Part shown: positions 16,575 to 25,167 of the stretch, in pieces
How positions within the stretch are numbered: the stretch's first letter is position 1
Layout of the letters: each line of letters begins with the position of its first letter
NCBI GenBank assembly: GCA_042089915.1
Contig: JBELJZ010000011.1
Span: 1-64,000 of the forward strand
Length of the DNA stretch: 64,000 nucleotides
Direction: 5' to 3'
Source: UBA8752 sp002172485
Lineage (GTDB): Bacteria > Bacteroidota > Bacteroidia > Flavobacteriales_D > Sanyastnellaceae
Translations under genes and position numbers: made by a program
Notes under the pieces: generated by a model
What the model was told of the DNA's origin: nothing
Database searches by the model: none
The model's input: only the letters and a program-made list of their open reading frames with translations

Positions 16575-17387
16575 ATGAGCACCCTCACCGACCAACCCGA
16601 CACCCCGGCCCCCAAGGTCGACGTCTTTGACGGCCTCGACCCCCAAGTACGCGTCCGCACCAAGAAGATGTTGATGTACTTCATCCTCTTCGCAGTCGTC
16701 ATGCTGTTCGCCGGATTCACTTCCGCGTACATCGTCTCCAACGTCGGACAGTATTGGGTCCACATCGAAGCTCCGCGCACGTTGTGGATCAGCAACGCTT
16801 TGATCATCGCGAGTTCCCTGCCAATGTGGCTGAGCCTTCGCGCCATGAAGCAGGGCAACGCCACAGCGAGCTTCGTCCACCTCGCCCTCACCCTCGTCCT
16901 GGGGGTCGCCTTCACCGTGACCCAGCTCAACGGCTGGGAAGAACTGCAGCAAAAAGGCATGGGGTGGACGGTTGACGAGACCGCGAGCGGCGCCGAGGCC
17001 TACCGCTGGAACAGCATTCAGAACCTGCTCGAAGGCCCCGCGAAATGGGGCGTGGACTACACCGTGACCCAAGACGGTGAGCCTTTGAATTACCGGCCTG
17101 AAACCGGGCAACTCTTCGCCGCAGACGACGTGTTGCTGGCCCGCGATATCACATTGACGGTCGAGCGGGTATCCAATGCATCGGCGGGCTACTTGTTCAT
17201 TCTCATCGTCATCCACATTCTGCACCTCGCCCTCGGATTGGCCTACCTGATCGTCAACGGAATTCGCGTTTTGACCGGCCGAATTCACTCCGGTGACACG
17301 GTGCGACTTTCCACCGCAGGTGTCTATTGGCACTTCCTGGGCCTGCTGTGGTTGTACCTGTTCGCTTTCCTGTTCCTACTCCACTGA
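16575..17387 (+). CDS. Heme-copper oxidase subunit III family protein (first copy)
   Basis: 270 residues. Five predicted membrane helices (about residues 35-57, 73-92, 98-118, 203-226 and 248-268). The end YWHFLGLLWLYLFAFLF is the conserved last helix of COX3. Between helices 3 and 4 lies a soluble stretch of about 80 residues (residues 120-200). It is probably one of the two COX3-like subunits of the aa3/caa3-type oxidase. The catalytic subunits I and II are not in the window. 43 nt separate it from cyoE. Confidence 0.85.
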   Translation: MSTLTDQPDTPAPKVDVFDGLDPQVRVRTKKMLMYFILFAVVMLFAGFTSAYIVSNVGQYWVHIEAPRTLWISNALIIASSLPMWLSLRAMKQGNATASFVHLALTLVLGVAFTVTQLNGWEELQQKGMGWTVDETASGAEAYRWNSIQNLLEGPAKWGVDYTVTQDGEPLNYRPETGQLFAADDVLLARDITLTVERVSNASAGYLFILIVIHILHLALGLAYLIVNGIRVLTGRIHSGDTVRLSTAGVYWHFLGLLWLYLFAFLFLLH

Positions 17388-17420
17388 GGATGGCGTAATA
17401 TTGCCTCGCAAATCAGCGTC

Positions 17421-18401
17421 ATGTCGGGAGAGGCAAGCAAAGCAATTTCCAAGGACGTCCTCTGGGGAGGAGGTCGGTCGCCGTTCAGCGTGAGCTACGG
17501 CAAGATGATGATGTGGTACTTCCTGGTCTCCGACGCCCTGACGTTCGGTGGCCTGTTGGTGGCCTACGGATTCAGTCGGGCAGGGTCCACCGCAGCGTGG
17601 CCCATTGGTGAACAGGTCTTCCGGGCCATGCCGTTCCTCGAAGGGCATTACCCCCTGGCCTACGTCGCCCTCATGACCTTCATCCTCATCGTCAGCTCCG
17701 TCACCATGGTGTTGGCGGTGGAAGCCGGTCACCGCAACGACCGCAGCAGCGTCCTCAAGTGGATGGCTTGGACCATCGTGGGTGGATTCACCTTCCTCGG
17801 CAGCCAAGCTTGGGAATGGAGCCACTTCATACACGGCAGCGGCGGCAGCTTCCTGCTCGCTGAAGATGTCACCGTGACCGGACCGGAAGGAGAGGTGTTT
17901 GAAATGACGGCAGGCGAGTCTGTGTTCATGGACCACCACTTCGGCCACCTCATGGACATGTACCTCGCTGGAGATCCGACCGTGACCCTCTCCGAGGAAG
18001 GCGGGCACATCGTCCTGACCGAATTGGGGGACCACCCCCACGAAGCGCACTTGCATGGCCTGACCCTCAACAAATTCGTCGAAGGCGAGACCATGGTGGA
18101 GGGCGACGCCATGATGGACCTCTGGAACGCCCGTTCCGAGAACTTCTCCTTCGGGGCCAACCTGCACGACAGCGAATACGCCGTCCAGCAGAGCTACAGC
18201 AACTTCTTCTTCTTCATCACTGGTTTCCACGGTTTCCACGTTTTCTCCGGTGTGGTGATCAACATCGTGGTCTTCTTCATGGTCCTCAACCGGGTGATGG
18301 AACGCCGCAAGCACTACGAGATGGTCGAAAAAGTGGGCCTGTACTGGCACTTCGTCGACCTTGTCTGGGTGTTCGTGTTCACCTTCTTCTACCTCATCTG
18401 A
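17421..18401 (+). CDS. Heme-copper oxidase subunit III (second copy, with large extracytoplasmic insert)
   Basis: 326 residues. COX3 marks: KMMMWYFLVSDALTFGGLL in helix 1, GSQAWEWSHFI, FFFFITGFHGFHVFSGVVI and the ending YWHFVDLVWVFVFTFFYLI. An insert of about 110 residues (roughly 138-250), rich in His, Asp and Glu, separates the third and fourth helices. I believe inserts in this place occur in other Bacteroidota COX3 proteins but cannot verify it. Starts 33 nt after the first COX3 gene; TAATATTG at 17396 is a weak -7 match. Subunit IV follows 1 nt after the stop. Confidence 0.92.
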   Translation: MSGEASKAISKDVLWGGGRSPFSVSYGKMMMWYFLVSDALTFGGLLVAYGFSRAGSTAAWPIGEQVFRAMPFLEGHYPLAYVALMTFILIVSSVTMVLAVEAGHRNDRSSVLKWMAWTIVGGFTFLGSQAWEWSHFIHGSGGSFLLAEDVTVTGPEGEVFEMTAGESVFMDHHFGHLMDMYLAGDPTVTLSEEGGHIVLTELGDHPHEAHLHGLTLNKFVEGETMVEGDAMMDLWNARSENFSFGANLHDSEYAVQQSYSNFFFFITGFHGFHVFSGVVINIVVFFMVLNRVMERRKHYEMVEKVGLYWHFVDLVWVFVFTFFYLI

Positions 18402-18402
18402 T

Positions 18403-18780
18403 ATGGAGCGCGACGACCTCATTGTCAACGACAGCTACGCCCTCAACGCCCACCACAGCGAAGAGCAAGGCCAAGCCATTCGCAAGAAGATCTACATGGT
18501 CACCCTCATCCTGTCCGTCATCACGGCAGTGGAGGTGGGCATGGGGGTCATGTTCAAGCGGAATGACACCTTCACCTGGACGGCCATCAAGTGGACCTTC
18601 ATCATCCTGACCCTCTTCAAGGCAGGGTACATCGTGATGACCTTCATGCACCTCGGTGACGAGCGCAAGAACCTCCGCAATGCGGTGGTGATGCCATACT
18701 TCATCTTCATCGCCTACCTCATTTTCATTGCCCTGACCGAAGGCGCTTCGCACTTCGACATGGACATGATGTTCAACTGA
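18403..18780 (+). CDS. Cytochrome c oxidase subunit IV (prokaryotic type)
   Basis: 125 residues. Three membrane helices at about residues 27-47, 60-80 and 92-112, with FIILTLFKAGYIVMTFMHLGDERKNLR matching the prokaryotic COX4/CaaF-type family. The ATG at 18403 starts 1 nt after the COX3 stop. A structural subunit without known catalytic residues; it stabilises the oxidase in related bacteria. Confidence 0.9.
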   Translation: MERDDLIVNDSYALNAHHSEEQGQAIRKKIYMVTLILSVITAVEVGMGVMFKRNDTFTWTAIKWTFIILTLFKAGYIVMTFMHLGDERKNLRNAVVMPYFIFIAYLIFIALTEGASHFDMDMMFN

Positions 18781-18787
18781 GCCCCGC

Positions 18788-20083
18788 ATGGGCAACCCCC
18801 GACCGTCCACCCGCAAAGGCTGGAAGCGGGCCCTTCTCGTTCTGGCACTCCCCGGATTGCCGTTGCTCCTGTTGGTCGTGCTCGGCAAGGGCATGCGGCA
18901 CGAGTTCAGTGACCTCGACTACTTCACGCAGGACGGTGTTCGCACCGATTCTCCGACGGGCGCGCGGCGGTTGCCGGAATTCAGCCTGACCGACCAGAAC
19001 GGCCAGACCATCGGCCGGGATGACCTGGCCGGCACCTTCTGGCTGGCGGCCTTCTTCACCACGGACACGGCCACCACTCCCCACCTCGCCGAGCTGACCC
19101 AACAGCTGCTGTGGGCCAATTGGCGCTACCGCGACGAGCCCGACGTGGGGCTGTTGTGCTTCAGCCTGGACAGCGAGCACGACCAACCCGAACGACTGGT
19201 GGAGTACGTGTCGCGGAACGAGCGCTACAACCGGTTTCCGGACAAGTGGCGGTTCCTCAGTGGCGACCAAAGCACCATCGACCGCCTCATCGCCGAGGAC
19301 CTCGGCATCCCCCGCGACACGGCAGACCCCTTCAACATCGGCACCCTGTTGCTCATCGATGGCCGGGGATATGTCCGCCAGAAATACCTCGCGTCCAGCG
19401 AGCACGAAATCGGCGATGCCGTGGAGGACATTGCCTTGCTCAAGAAGCGCAAGCGCGAAGCGGAGAAGGCCCTCGAAGAAGCCGCCGAACAGGCCCGCCC
19501 CCTGCCCTACCTCGGGCTGCACGATGCGGTCCTCAATGCGGATGGCACAGTGGACACGGTGTACTACACCACCCCCAAGTTTGCCCTGACCGACCAGCTC
19601 GGCCGTGAATGCAGCCACCGGGATGTGGAAGGCAAGGTGCGGTTGGTGGACGCCTTCTTTACCGCTTGTCCCACAATCTGTCCCGTCATCAGCAGCCAAC
19701 TCGGCCGCGTCCACGACCAACTGCAGGCCGATGGCCTCACCGACCAGGTCCGCATCCTGACCCACACCGTCGATCCCACCAATGACACACCCGAACGCAT
19801 GCGCCGCTATGCCGACCGTTTGGGCGCCGACCCGGAGGTGTGGCGGTTCTTGACCGGTCCCAAGGAAGCGCTTTACCCCTTGCTGCAAGAAGGCTATCTC
19901 TTGACGGCCCTGCCCAGCGACACAGCGGCCGGAGGCTTCTTCCATTCCGATCAAATCCTGCTCATCGACGCTGGCGGCCACATCCGTGGCTCCTATGACG
20001 GTACGAAAACTTCGGCCGTCGACCAGATGTTGGAAGAGGTGTACGCGTTGCTTGCGCAGCCGCCATCCCGCATGACGCCATGA
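18788..20083 (+). CDS. Tandem SCO-family copper chaperone/thioredoxin-like protein, first domain degenerate
   Basis: 431 residues, about twice the usual SCO length. An N-terminal membrane anchor (residues 13-33) is followed by two thioredoxin-like SCO domains, about 60-215 and 260-425, joined by a charged helical linker (215-240). Domain 2 has the copper ligands: FFTACPTICPVISS with Cys294 and Cys298, and GGFFHSDQILLID with His386. In domain 1 the aligned sites read FFTTDTATTPHL (Asp93, Thr97) and PFNIGTLLLID (Asn183), so all three ligands are gone. SCO proteins deliver copper or reduce cysteines at the CuA site of oxidase subunit II. ATGA overlap with the DUF420 gene follows. Confidence 0.88.
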   Translation: MGNPRPSTRKGWKRALLVLALPGLPLLLLVVLGKGMRHEFSDLDYFTQDGVRTDSPTGARRLPEFSLTDQNGQTIGRDDLAGTFWLAAFFTTDTATTPHLAELTQQLLWANWRYRDEPDVGLLCFSLDSEHDQPERLVEYVSRNERYNRFPDKWRFLSGDQSTIDRLIAEDLGIPRDTADPFNIGTLLLIDGRGYVRQKYLASSEHEIGDAVEDIALLKKRKREAEKALEEAAEQARPLPYLGLHDAVLNADGTVDTVYYTTPKFALTDQLGRECSHRDVEGKVRLVDAFFTACPTICPVISSQLGRVHDQLQADGLTDQVRILTHTVDPTNDTPERMRRYADRLGADPEVWRFLTGPKEALYPLLQEGYLLTALPSDTAAGGFFHSDQILLIDAGGHIRGSYDGTKTSAVDQMLEEVYALLAQPPSRMTP

Positions 20084-20631
20084 GCACCCCCGTTGCCAAC
20101 CCCACCGCCGTCCGCCGTTTCGTGTGGACCGTGTCCATCGCCATCCCCCTCGTGGTGGTGGCCTTGTTTTTTGTGCCCCCTGCCGAAGGCTTGGCCGAAG
20201 ACACCTTGCGCAAAGTCTATTGGCTTCCCCGACTGAATGCCGCACTCAATGCGTCGGCCTTCACCTGTCTGCTCTTCTCCTTCCTCTCCATCCGCCAAGG
20301 AAAGGTCGTCCGGCACAAAGCCCTGAACACCGCAGCGTTGTCGCTGAGCGCCCTGTTCCTCGTCAGCTACGTGGCCTTCCACATGCTCACGGAGTCCACC
20401 AAATTCGGTGGTGAAGGGCCCATCCGCACGGTGTACTTCATTGTGCTCGTCAGCCACATCGTGCTGTCGGCAGGCATCGTGCCCTTGGCCCTGTTCAGCT
20501 ATGCCCGGGGCCTCATGGGCGACATCGAACGGCACCGCCGCATCGCCCGGATCACAATGCCCATCTGGCTGTATGTCACCGCCACGGGCGTCATCGTCTA
20601 CCTGATGATCGCGCCGTACTACCCCCATTGA
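20080..20631 (+). CDS. DUF420 membrane protein, oxidase-associated
   Basis: 183 residues with five hydrophobic segments (about residues 14-33, 50-68, 83-103, 119-142 and 157-177). The conserved polar residues fit DUF420, a family regularly found beside SCO and cytochrome oxidase genes: LPRLNAALNA, RQGKVVRHKALN and VAFHMLTESTKFGGEGPIR. Function unknown; a role in oxidase assembly or copper handling is inferred from genomic context. It overlaps the SCO gene by 4 nt and the next small gene by 1 nt. Confidence 0.85.
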   Translation: MSTPVANPTAVRRFVWTVSIAIPLVVVALFFVPPAEGLAEDTLRKVYWLPRLNAALNASAFTCLLFSFLSIRQGKVVRHKALNTAALSLSALFLVSYVAFHMLTESTKFGGEGPIRTVYFIVLVSHIVLSAGIVPLALFSYARGLMGDIERHRRIARITMPIWLYVTATGVIVYLMIAPYYPH

Positions 20632-20855
20632 TGGCGCGTCGCATTGGCATCCTGCTCCTGGCCATGGCCTGGATCGCTTCGGGCGATGTGGACGCCCAAT
20701 GCGTCATGTGCAAAGCCGTGGCAGAGGACAGTGCAGCAGAAGGGGCCGTCGGCCGCGGCATCAACCAGGGCATCCTGTACATCATGGCCGTGCCCTATGT
20801 CCTCCTCGGGTTTTTAGGTTATCTCGTCTTCAAAAAATGGAAATTGGTCGAATAG
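20631..20855 (+). CDS. Small CxxC membrane protein at the end of the oxidase operon
   Basis: 74 residues from an ATG that shares one base with the DUF420 stop (TGATG). Signal peptide or first membrane segment at residues 4-17, then a CVMCK motif (CxxC), a short acidic loop rich in Ala and Glu, and a second membrane helix (about residues 46-64) ending in KKWKLVE. Predicted topology puts the CxxC on the periplasmic face. Its position after SCO and DUF420 suggests copper or heme delivery or thiol chemistry for the oxidase, but no named family is recognised. Confidence 0.75.
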   Translation: MARRIGILLLAMAWIASGDVDAQCVMCKAVAEDSAAEGAVGRGINQGILYIMAVPYVLLGFLGYLVFKKWKLVE

Positions 20856-20859
20856 TGCG

Positions 20860-20867
20860 TATCTTAT
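20860..20867 (+). promoter_or_regulatory. -7-like element TATCTTAT of the OmpA-like gene
   Basis: Ends 4 nt before the ATG at 20872; two mismatches to the TTTG half, in the only AT-rich patch of the area. Confidence 0.35.
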
Positions 20868-20871
20868 ATGT

Positions 20872-21624
20872 ATGCTTGATCAGCTTCTTGCCCGCCAACG
20901 GTGGCGGAATCTTTGCTTGACCCTCGCCGTTCTGGCGTTGGCCCTCCTGGCTGCCTTGCCTGCGGACGCCCAGTTCCAGGCGGAACGGGCGATTGACCCT
21001 TTCGCACCTTCACTCGAATACGGACAGTTCCACATTAAAGTGGATTGCGCGGAAGAACCCATGCCCTGCGACATCGTCCTGTTTGGATACCAAAACCGCC
21101 GACCTGCCCGCTGGACGGCCGTGGAGGACACCATGGTCCAGTTGGTACCGCACCGCCGCCATACGGTCATTGGCCACAAACCCGGTCACATGTTCCATTC
21201 CGAGTCCTTCTGGCCCGACATGCTGCGTGAGCCCGAAATCCACGTGGCCCTGCGCCCCTTGGAGCCCGGATTGCGCGCGGACATTCTCGGCATCCACTTT
21301 GTCGGCAACGCCAATCGGCTCCACCCCAAAAGCTTGGATGTGGCCGAAGAGTTGCTCACTTGGATGGACACCAATCCCAACGTCCGCATCAAGATCATCG
21401 GCCATGTCAATGGCGCAGACGGACGCCGATCCAAAGGCTTCTACCGCCGGACGAGCGTGCGCCGCGCGGAAGTGCTGTCCGACTGGTTGACCCGCCACGG
21501 CGTGGCAGCAGACCGACTGGAAGTGGACGGACGTGGTGCAGGTGCCCTCCTCTTTTCCGACCCCCTGTATGCTTGGCAACACGAGGCCAACCGGCGGGTT
21601 GAAATCGAGGTGCTCGCGCATTGA
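20872..21624 (+). CDS. OmpA-family envelope protein
   Basis: 250 residues; signal peptide residues 1-33 ending ADAQ. Residues about 34-125 are an N-terminal beta-rich region with a Cys pair (VDCAEEPMPCDIVLFG). Residues about 130-250 are an OmpA-like peptidoglycan-binding domain: the IHFVGNANRLHPKSLDVAEELLTWM start, IKIIGHVNGADG, SVRRAEVLSDWLTRHGV and the end EANRRVEIEVL. It probably links the outer membrane to the cell wall. The tolC start lies 74 nt downstream. Confidence 0.88.
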   Translation: MLDQLLARQRWRNLCLTLAVLALALLAALPADAQFQAERAIDPFAPSLEYGQFHIKVDCAEEPMPCDIVLFGYQNRRPARWTAVEDTMVQLVPHRRHTVIGHKPGHMFHSESFWPDMLREPEIHVALRPLEPGLRADILGIHFVGNANRLHPKSLDVAEELLTWMDTNPNVRIKIIGHVNGADGRRSKGFYRRTSVRRAEVLSDWLTRHGVAADRLEVDGRGAGALLFSDPLYAWQHEANRRVEIEVLAH

Positions 21625-21658
21625 TTTCGTCCACCCACGGACGCTGCCATGCGGTCCG

Positions 21659-21666
21659 TACTTTCG
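21659..21666 (+). promoter_or_regulatory. -7-like element TACTTTCG of the tolC/hlyD/tsaB run
   Basis: One mismatch to TAnnTTTG, 31 nt before the tolC ATG at 21698, giving a short leader. Confidence 0.4.
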
Positions 21667-21697
21667 CAACGTGATTGCAGCTGTCTGCCCCCCGACG

Positions 21698-23143
21698 ATG
21701 ACGAGCCCCCTTCGTTTTACCCCCCTTCTCCTGCTCCTCCTCGCTGCTCCATTCTCCGGTGCCGCCCAAAATGCCGCGTGGTCGCTCGATCGCGCCATCG
21801 CCCATGCGCAGGACAACAACCTCCAAGTCCGCCAAGGCAAACTGGGGCTGGCTGGCAATGACATCGATGTGGATGAAGCCAAAGCGGCCTTCCTCCCCAA
21901 CCTCAATGGCAGCGCGTCCCATGGATACAACTGGGGCCAGACGATTGACCCGTTCACGAACCAATTCGCCACGTCCCGCATTCGGTCCAACTCCATGGGC
22001 ATCGGATCCGGTATCACCCTCTTTGGCGGCATGGCCAACCACCTGCGCCTCGACCAAGCCGAAGAGCGCCGGGTGGCTGCGGAATTCGACCTGAAGCGCA
22101 CCCAGAACGACGTGGCCCTTCAGGTGGCCAGCGCGTTCCTCAGCGTCATGTTTGCCGAAGACGCCTTGGACATTGCCTCCCTCAACGTTCGGAACACCGA
22201 GGCACAAGTGACCCGGATCCGCGCCTTCGTCGATGCCGGCGCTGCTCCCGAGGCCGACCTCCTCGACCTGCAAGCCCAGCTCGCCTCCGACCAAAGCAGC
22301 GAAGTCTCCGCCCAGGGCGACCTCGCCCTCGCCAAACTTCAATTGGCCCAAGCCATGCGCCTGAGCCCCGAAGACACGGACAAGCTGAGCATCGACCGGC
22401 CCGACATCAGCAGCATTGGCAACATCCCCGCCCTGCCCGCCCTCGACCGGGTGGTGGACGCCGCATTGACCTCGTTCCCCGAAGTGAAGGCTGGCGAATC
22501 CCGCATCCGCCAACAGCAAATCGGCATGGACCTCGCCAAGACTGTCGGCCTTCCGCGCCTGAGCGCCAGCTGGAGCTACGGATCCGGTTTTTCCGGTGCA
22601 GCGCAGGAGCCCGTCGGCGACCCCACCTTGGAGGTCTTCACCATTGGGGTGACCGAGACGAGCTTGGAGCCGGTGTTGGCCAGCGCCTTGACCTACAATG
22701 AGTATCGGACGCGGCCCTTCAGTGACCAGATTTCGTCCAACGTCAACCAGAGCCTGTTCTTCAGCCTGTCGGTGCCCATCTTCAATGGTTGGTCCGTGCG
22801 CAATGGCGTCCGACGGAGTGAAATCGGGGTGGAACAAGCCCAACTGCAACTCGAGCAGACCCAACAGGCCCTTCAGCAGTCGGTGGAGCGGGCCCACCGC
22901 GATGCACGGAACGCCACAGAGACCCTGACCGCCGCCGAGCGCTCAGAAATGTCAGCCAAGCTCGCATTCGACAATGCCGCCCTGCGGTTCGAACAGGGGG
23001 GCTCCACCCAAGTGGACTACACGCAGGCCCGGAACCGATACGACAGCGCCCGGCTCACCGCCCTCCGCGCCAAATATGACCTCATCTTCCGCATCGCCAT
23101 CCTCGACTTCTACTCCGGCCGCGGATTGCGCTTCACCCTCTGA
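21698..23143 (+). CDS. TolC-family outer-membrane efflux protein
   Basis: 481 residues from the ATG at 21698; signal peptide residues 1-23 (SGAAQ cleavage). Duplicated outer-membrane-efflux domains with long helices: WSLDRAIAHAQDNNLQVRQG starts the first, and a coiled helical stretch around residues 370-440 ends the second. SLFFSLSVPIFNGWSVRNGV is the characteristic second barrel strand pair. It works with the periplasmic adaptor encoded 3 nt downstream; no ABC or RND pump is adjacent. Confidence 0.93.
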   Translation: MTSPLRFTPLLLLLLAAPFSGAAQNAAWSLDRAIAHAQDNNLQVRQGKLGLAGNDIDVDEAKAAFLPNLNGSASHGYNWGQTIDPFTNQFATSRIRSNSMGIGSGITLFGGMANHLRLDQAEERRVAAEFDLKRTQNDVALQVASAFLSVMFAEDALDIASLNVRNTEAQVTRIRAFVDAGAAPEADLLDLQAQLASDQSSEVSAQGDLALAKLQLAQAMRLSPEDTDKLSIDRPDISSIGNIPALPALDRVVDAALTSFPEVKAGESRIRQQQIGMDLAKTVGLPRLSASWSYGSGFSGAAQEPVGDPTLEVFTIGVTETSLEPVLASALTYNEYRTRPFSDQISSNVNQSLFFSLSVPIFNGWSVRNGVRRSEIGVEQAQLQLEQTQQALQQSVERAHRDARNATETLTAAERSEMSAKLAFDNAALRFEQGGSTQVDYTQARNRYDSARLTALRAKYDLIFRIAILDFYSGRGLRFTL

Positions 23144-23146
23144 CAC

Positions 23147-24472
23147 ATGAAATTCAGCAAGCGCACCCTCATTCTGCTCGGTGGCGGCGTCGTGCTGCTT
23201 CTCATCGTTGCAACTGTGTTCGGCCGGGGACCTGAGTTGCCTGTGGCCGATGTCGAACCCATTGGCCCGCACCGCATCGTCGAAACCGTCATCGCCTCGG
23301 GCCGCATTCAACCCGAAGTCGAGGTCAAAGTGTCCGCAGAAGTCAGCGGACAACTCATTGAGCTTCCTGTGCGGGAAGGCGACCGCGTGGAAGCCGGACA
23401 GCTCCTCGCCCGCATTAACCCTGACATCTACGAGAGCCGACTGCGTCAGGCCAAGGCCGCTCTGGACAACGCCCGCTCCAACAAAGCCACCGCAGAAGCC
23501 CGCCTCGCCCAATCCCAAGCGGCATTCTCCGCAGCCGAACTCGCATTCAACCGCAACCGCGACCTCTACGGCCAGGGCGTTCTCAGCACCGCAGACTTCG
23601 AGCAAGCCGAGGTGACCTTCCAAAGCGCTGAAGCCGACCTCGAAGCCGCCGAACAGAACCTCCGCTCGGCCGGATTCAACATCAGCAGCGCTGAAGCCGC
23701 CGTCAAGGAATCCGAGGACAACCTGCGGCGCACCGTGCTCCGGGCCACGCAAGGCGGCACGATCACCGCCCTCGTCAAGGAGGAGGGCGAAGGCGTGCAA
23801 GGCATTGGATCCTTCCAAGGTGAGGTCATCATGAACGTCTCCGAATTGGAGGCCATGGAGGTCGATGTGGAGGTCAATGAATCCGACATCGTCAAGGTCG
23901 ACCTCGGCGATACGGCCCGCATCGAAGTGGATGCCTACACCGAGCGGACTTTCCTTGGCGTGGTCACCGAAATCGGCAACACCGCCCTCAACGCCACTGG
24001 CGGCGCCCGGCTGAGCCTGGAAAGCGTGACCAACTTCAGTGTCAAGGTGCGCATCCTCCCCAAGGGATACGAGGACCTGCGCGCCGGCCGGGACAGCAGT
24101 TGGACCCCCTTCCGGCCCGGCATGTCCGCGACGGTGGACATCGAAACCGACGTCCGCGACGGCATTATCGCCGTGCCCATCAAGGCGGTCACCACCCGGC
24201 CGGACACCAGCGATGCCTCAACCGAAAGCCAGCTGTGCGTCTTCCTGCTCGAGGATGGGCGGGCGGTGCGCCACAAGATCCAAACGGGCATCCAAGACAA
24301 CACCTACATCGAAGTCTTGGGCGATTTGCCCGAAAGCGCCACGGTGATCACCGGTCCGTACGACTTGCTGAGCCGCCGGCTCGATGACGGGGATGCCGTG
24401 CAAGCCTCCGGCGGTGCAGAAGCCGGCCAACCACAAGGTGGATTCTCGGTCTCCATCTCCACCGGCGGATGA
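23147..24472 (+). CDS. Periplasmic adaptor of efflux pump (HlyD/MacA type)
   Basis: 441 residues. N-terminal membrane anchor residues 7-26; lipoyl half-motifs SGRIQPEVEVKVSAEVSGQL and RATQGGTITALVKEEGEGV flank a long alpha hairpin (about residues 95-195); beta-barrel and membrane-proximal domains follow (MSATVDIETDVRDGIIAVPI). Joins an inner-membrane pump to the TolC protein encoded just upstream. The MacA-like arrangement would predict a MacB ABC pump, but the next gene is tsaB, so the pump is elsewhere. ATGA overlap with tsaB. Confidence 0.93.
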   Translation: MKFSKRTLILLGGGVVLLLIVATVFGRGPELPVADVEPIGPHRIVETVIASGRIQPEVEVKVSAEVSGQLIELPVREGDRVEAGQLLARINPDIYESRLRQAKAALDNARSNKATAEARLAQSQAAFSAAELAFNRNRDLYGQGVLSTADFEQAEVTFQSAEADLEAAEQNLRSAGFNISSAEAAVKESEDNLRRTVLRATQGGTITALVKEEGEGVQGIGSFQGEVIMNVSELEAMEVDVEVNESDIVKVDLGDTARIEVDAYTERTFLGVVTEIGNTALNATGGARLSLESVTNFSVKVRILPKGYEDLRAGRDSSWTPFRPGMSATVDIETDVRDGIIAVPIKAVTTRPDTSDASTESQLCVFLLEDGRAVRHKIQTGIQDNTYIEVLGDLPESATVITGPYDLLSRRLDDGDAVQASGGAEAGQPQGGFSVSISTGG

Positions 24473-25167
24473 TCCTGCTGCTCGAAACGGCCACGCTGAA
24501 TTGTTCCGTCGCCTTGGCCCGGACGGACGGCACCTTGGTCGGCCGACAGGATGAGCACGCTGAAAAGCACCAACATGCCGAGCGTTTGCACGTGCTCATC
24601 GACACGTTGCTCCAAACGCACAATGTGGCCAAAGGCGACCTCACCGCGGTGGCGGTCGGCAACGGGCCCGGCTCGTTCACCGGCCTGCGCATCGGAACGT
24701 CAGCGGCCAAAGGCATGTGTGCGGGCCTCAGCCTCCCCCTCGTCGCCCCATCGCCATTGAAGGCGCTCCAGCACCTAGGCACCCAATACATGCCCTCGCT
24801 GGCGGAGACGCCAGAACGCATCGTGCCGGCCATCGACGCGCGCCGCATGGAGATCTACACCCTCGGTGCAGACGGACACCCTGCCGCCACCGTGGTCGAC
24901 GAAGGCTTCCGGACGGACCTCCAAGGCGGCCCTGCCCTGCTCATCGGAGACGGTGCCACCAAGTGCAGGGATGTCCTCGAGGATGCGGCAGCAGAATGGA
25001 CCTGCATCGACGCCTTTCCAACGGCGGCCGACCTCCTGCCCGAGGCCCTCGCACTGCTCGCCGAAGGACAGACGGTTGACGTCGCCGACCACGAACCGCT
25101 CTACCTGAAGGACTTCGTCCCCGGCCGACCCAAGGACCCGCTGGGCCTCCGCACCCCAAACGCATGA
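24469..25167 (+). CDS. tsaB: tRNA N6-adenosine threonylcarbamoyltransferase complex dimerisation subunit TsaB
   Basis: 232 residues. Inactive ASKHA-fold partner of TsaD, needed for t6A37 modification of ANN-decoding tRNAs. Family marks: MILLLETATLNCSVAL, the HAERLHVLIDTLL segment, and the TsaB signature AVGNGPGSFTGLRIG at residues 62-76, then AIDARRMEIYT. Overlaps the adaptor gene and the next lipoprotein gene by 4 nt each (ATGA), so it is embedded in that operon. Confidence 0.95.
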   Translation: MILLLETATLNCSVALARTDGTLVGRQDEHAEKHQHAERLHVLIDTLLQTHNVAKGDLTAVAVGNGPGSFTGLRIGTSAAKGMCAGLSLPLVAPSPLKALQHLGTQYMPSLAETPERIVPAIDARRMEIYTLGADGHPAATVVDEGFRTDLQGGPALLIGDGATKCRDVLEDAAAEWTCIDAFPTAADLLPEALALLAEGQTVDVADHEPLYLKDFVPGRPKDPLGLRTPNA

